Source of the DNA: Pseudomonas sediminis
Lineage (GTDB): Bacteria; Pseudomonadota; Gammaproteobacteria; Pseudomonadales; Pseudomonadaceae
Length of the DNA stretch: 64,000 bases
Direction of reading: 5' to 3'
Assembly: GCF_002741105.1 (NCBI RefSeq)
Contig: NZ_NIQU01000002.1
Span: 124,001 to 188,000 of the forward strand
Part shown: positions 62,518 to 64,000 of the stretch, in pieces
How the letters are laid out: each line of letters opens with the position of its first letter
Position numbering within the stretch: position 1 is the first letter of the stretch
Notes under the pieces: generated by a model
What the model was told of the DNA's origin: nothing
The model's input: only the letters and a program-made list of their open reading frames with translations
The model's database searches: none
Program-made: the position numbers and the translations under genes

Positions 62518-63294
62518 CTACCTCACAAGAGCGAATTCGCTCAGCTGCTGCAGGGCTTCGCTGGCCAGCGCCTGGAACAGGTTGCCGAAATCGGAAAGCC
62601 CCACCCAGAAAATTACCAGGCCCATGGCCAGGGTCAGGGGGAAGCCGATGGAAAAGATGTTCAGTTGCGGCGCGGCGCGCGTCATCACGCCAAACGCCAG
62701 GTTGATCACCAGCAGCGCGGTGACCATGGGCAGCGTCAACAACAGGCCGGCGCCGATCACCCAGCCCAGTTTGCCAGCCAGCTCCCAGTAATGATTGACC
62801 ATCAACCCTTGCCCGGACGGCAGCGTGACGAAGCTCTCCGCCAGAATTTCCAGCACTACCAGATGGCCGTTGATGGCCAAAAACAGCAAGGTCACCAGCA
62901 TCAGCATGAACTGGCCAAGCACCGGCACCGACACACCATTGGTAGGGTCGACCATGGAGGCAAAGCCCAGGCCCATCTGCATGGCGATGATCTGCCCCGC
63001 CACGGCGAACAGATGAAAGAACAACTGCAGAATAAAGCCGAACATGGCGCCGATCAGCACCTGCTCGAGGATCAGCAGCAGACTACGCAGGCTCAAGGCA
63101 TCGACCTGCGGCATCGGTGGTAGCGTCGGTACCAGCACCACACTGATGGCCAGCGCCAGATAGAGGCGTACGCGGTTCGGCACCAGCTGGGTACCGATGA
63201 TGGGCATCACCATCAACATCGCCGCGATGCGAAACAACGGCAGCAGAAACTGGCCGACCCAGCCGCTGATCTGCTCGTTGCTCAACTCCAGCAT
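62518..63294 (-). CDS. fliR: Flagellar export protein FliR
   Basis: FliR is a polytopic core component of the flagellar export gate. The 258-residue protein begins MLELSNEQISGWVGQFLLPL and has about six hydrophobic segments with the GLGFASMVDPTNGVSVPVLG signature. It is between fliQ and flhB. Confidence 0.95.
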   Translation of the reverse strand: MLELSNEQISGWVGQFLLPLFRIAAMLMVMPIIGTQLVPNRVRLYLALAISVVLVPTLPPMPQVDALSLRSLLLILEQVLIGAMFGFILQLFFHLFAVAGQIIAMQMGLGFASMVDPTNGVSVPVLGQFMLMLVTLLFLAINGHLVVLEILAESFVTLPSGQGLMVNHYWELAGKLGWVIGAGLLLTLPMVTALLVINLAFGVMTRAAPQLNIFSIGFPLTLAMGLVIFWVGLSDFGNLFQALASEALQQLSEFALVR

Positions 63295-63307
63295 CGCGCC
63301 CAGCCCC

Positions 63308-63577
63308 TCAACCGATGAGGTACGGAATGTTCTGGATCAACGTCTGGGTGTACTCCATCAGCTGACTCACCAGCCAGGGGCCGGCCCAGATCAGCGTGAT
63401 CAGCATCACCATCAGGCGAGGCAAAAAGCTCAGCGTCTGTTCGTTGATCTGCGTGGCAGCCTGGAACATGGCCACGATCAGGCCGACCACCAGGCTCGGC
63501 ACCACGGCCAGGCCGACAATCAGCACGATCAGCCAGAGCGCTTCGCGAAACAGGTCAACCGCTACCTCGGGAGTCAT
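63308..63577 (-). CDS. fliQ: Flagellar export protein FliQ
   Basis: This 89-residue export-gate subunit has two membrane helices (ALWLIVLIVGLAVVPSLVVG and LPRLMVMLITLIWAGPWLV) separated by QAATQINEQTLSF, the family signature. ATG 63577 has GAGG upstream; it follows fliP by 11 bases. Confidence 0.95.
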   Translation of the reverse strand: MTPEVAVDLFREALWLIVLIVGLAVVPSLVVGLIVAMFQAATQINEQTLSFLPRLMVMLITLIWAGPWLVSQLMEYTQTLIQNIPYLIG

Positions 63578-63588
63578 CAAAGGCCTCG

Positions 63589-64000
63589 CTATATGGTGCC
63601 GAAACTGGCGGCCAAGGTGCCCATGATCAGCGCCCAGCCGTCAACCAGGACGAACAGCATGATCTTGAATGGCAATGAGATGATCAGTGGCGACAGCATC
63701 ATCATCCCCATCGCCATGAGGATACTGGCGACCACCATGTCGATGATCAGAAACGGGATAAAGATCATGAAGCCGATCTGGAAAGCGGTCTTCAACTCGG
63801 AGGTGACGAACGCTGGCACCAGAATGGTCAACGGCACGTCTTCGACACCGGCCAGGTCGGTACGCTTGGACAAACGAACGAACAGCGCCAGGTCGCTCTC
63901 ACGAGTCTGCGCCAGCATGAAGTCGCGGATTGGTACCTCTGCCCGTGTCAGCGCCTCCTGAGCGACGATCTCCTCGTTCAGATAAGGCTGCAGCGCATCG
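63589..64000 (-). CDS. fliP: Flagellar export protein FliP, C-terminal part
   Basis: The gene runs off the right window edge; the last 136 codons are present. Visible signatures are [20 protein letters not shown] and [20 protein letters not shown], typical of FliP/SctR, and the C-terminus [12 protein letters not shown]. The upstream part ([20 protein letters not shown]) is in the same frame. FliP with FliQ and FliR forms the export channel. Confidence 0.95.
   Translation of the reverse strand, partial: DALQPYLNEEIVAQEALTRAEVPIRDFMLAQTRESDLALFVRLSKRTDLAGVEDVPLTILVPAFVTSELKTAFQIGFMIFIPFLIIDMVVASILMAMGMMMLSPLIISLPFKIMLFVLVDGWALIMGTLAASFGTI

Overview
The window is a GC-rich gammaproteobacterial chromosome segment, almost certainly from a Pseudomonas of the aeruginosa/mendocina type. 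The basis is gene order remembered from P. aeruginosa PAO1: the aroC neighbourhood, the purine-ring breakdown cluster running from uraH to gcl and pyruvate kinase, a ccmABCDEFGHI cytochrome c maturation operon, and a flagellar/chemotaxis run fliPQR-flhBAF-fleN-fliA-cheYZAB-motCD-parC-parP-cheW. REP-type palindromes between genes fit the same genus. No tRNA, rRNA, CRISPR array, insertion sequence or prophage gene was recognised.

Layout. 1-12 kb is housekeeping and accessory metabolism: the start of an RraB-like gene; an SDR / HSL-esterase / Baeyer-Villiger monooxygenase operon divergent from an AraC regulator; alkA-ogt for alkylation repair; a small histidine phosphatase and membrane protein pair; an acireductone-dioxygenase-like cupin that has lost its metal ligands; an MFS transporter; aroC; a secreted hydrolase; and a tail-anchored GNAT-like protein.

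12-33.5 kb is one catabolic region for purine rings. Urate is oxidised by the membrane-bound, cytochrome-c-fused PuuD, then passes through UraH and UraD to allantoin. PuuE opens allantoin to allantoate, and AllA releases glyoxylate and urea. Gcl, Hyi, GlxR, a glycerate 2-kinase and pyruvate kinase carry glyoxylate to pyruvate. An NCS2 permease, an NCS1 permease, a Tsx-like porin and a urea transporter move substrates and waste. MoaA (molybdenum cofactor, needed by xanthine dehydrogenase), a RutR-like TetR regulator, a GlcG-like protein and a LysR regulator lie among them. No gene for allantoate to ureidoglycolate (allantoicase) is visible. Two shared promoter motifs, a TGACC-type motif resembling RutR sites and a TTGTNNACAA palindrome, recur in front of these units and suggest a two-regulator regulon.

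33.5-37.6 kb holds a topoisomerase IB, a small periplasmic protein, a voltage-gated potassium channel with a zinc-ribbon tail, and a DASS anion transporter. 37.6-45 kb is a lipoprotein gene and the ccm operon, whose genes mostly overlap by four bases. 45-47 kb holds a FliK-like / FlhB-C-like pair. 47-64 kb is the polar flagellum and chemotaxis block, all on the minus strand, ending inside fliP at the window edge.

Nothing here is a clearly new system. The most unusual points are the two-motif regulon, the missing allantoicase, the ligand-less dioxygenase, the repeated acidic motifs in CheA and the tail-anchored GNAT-like protein.
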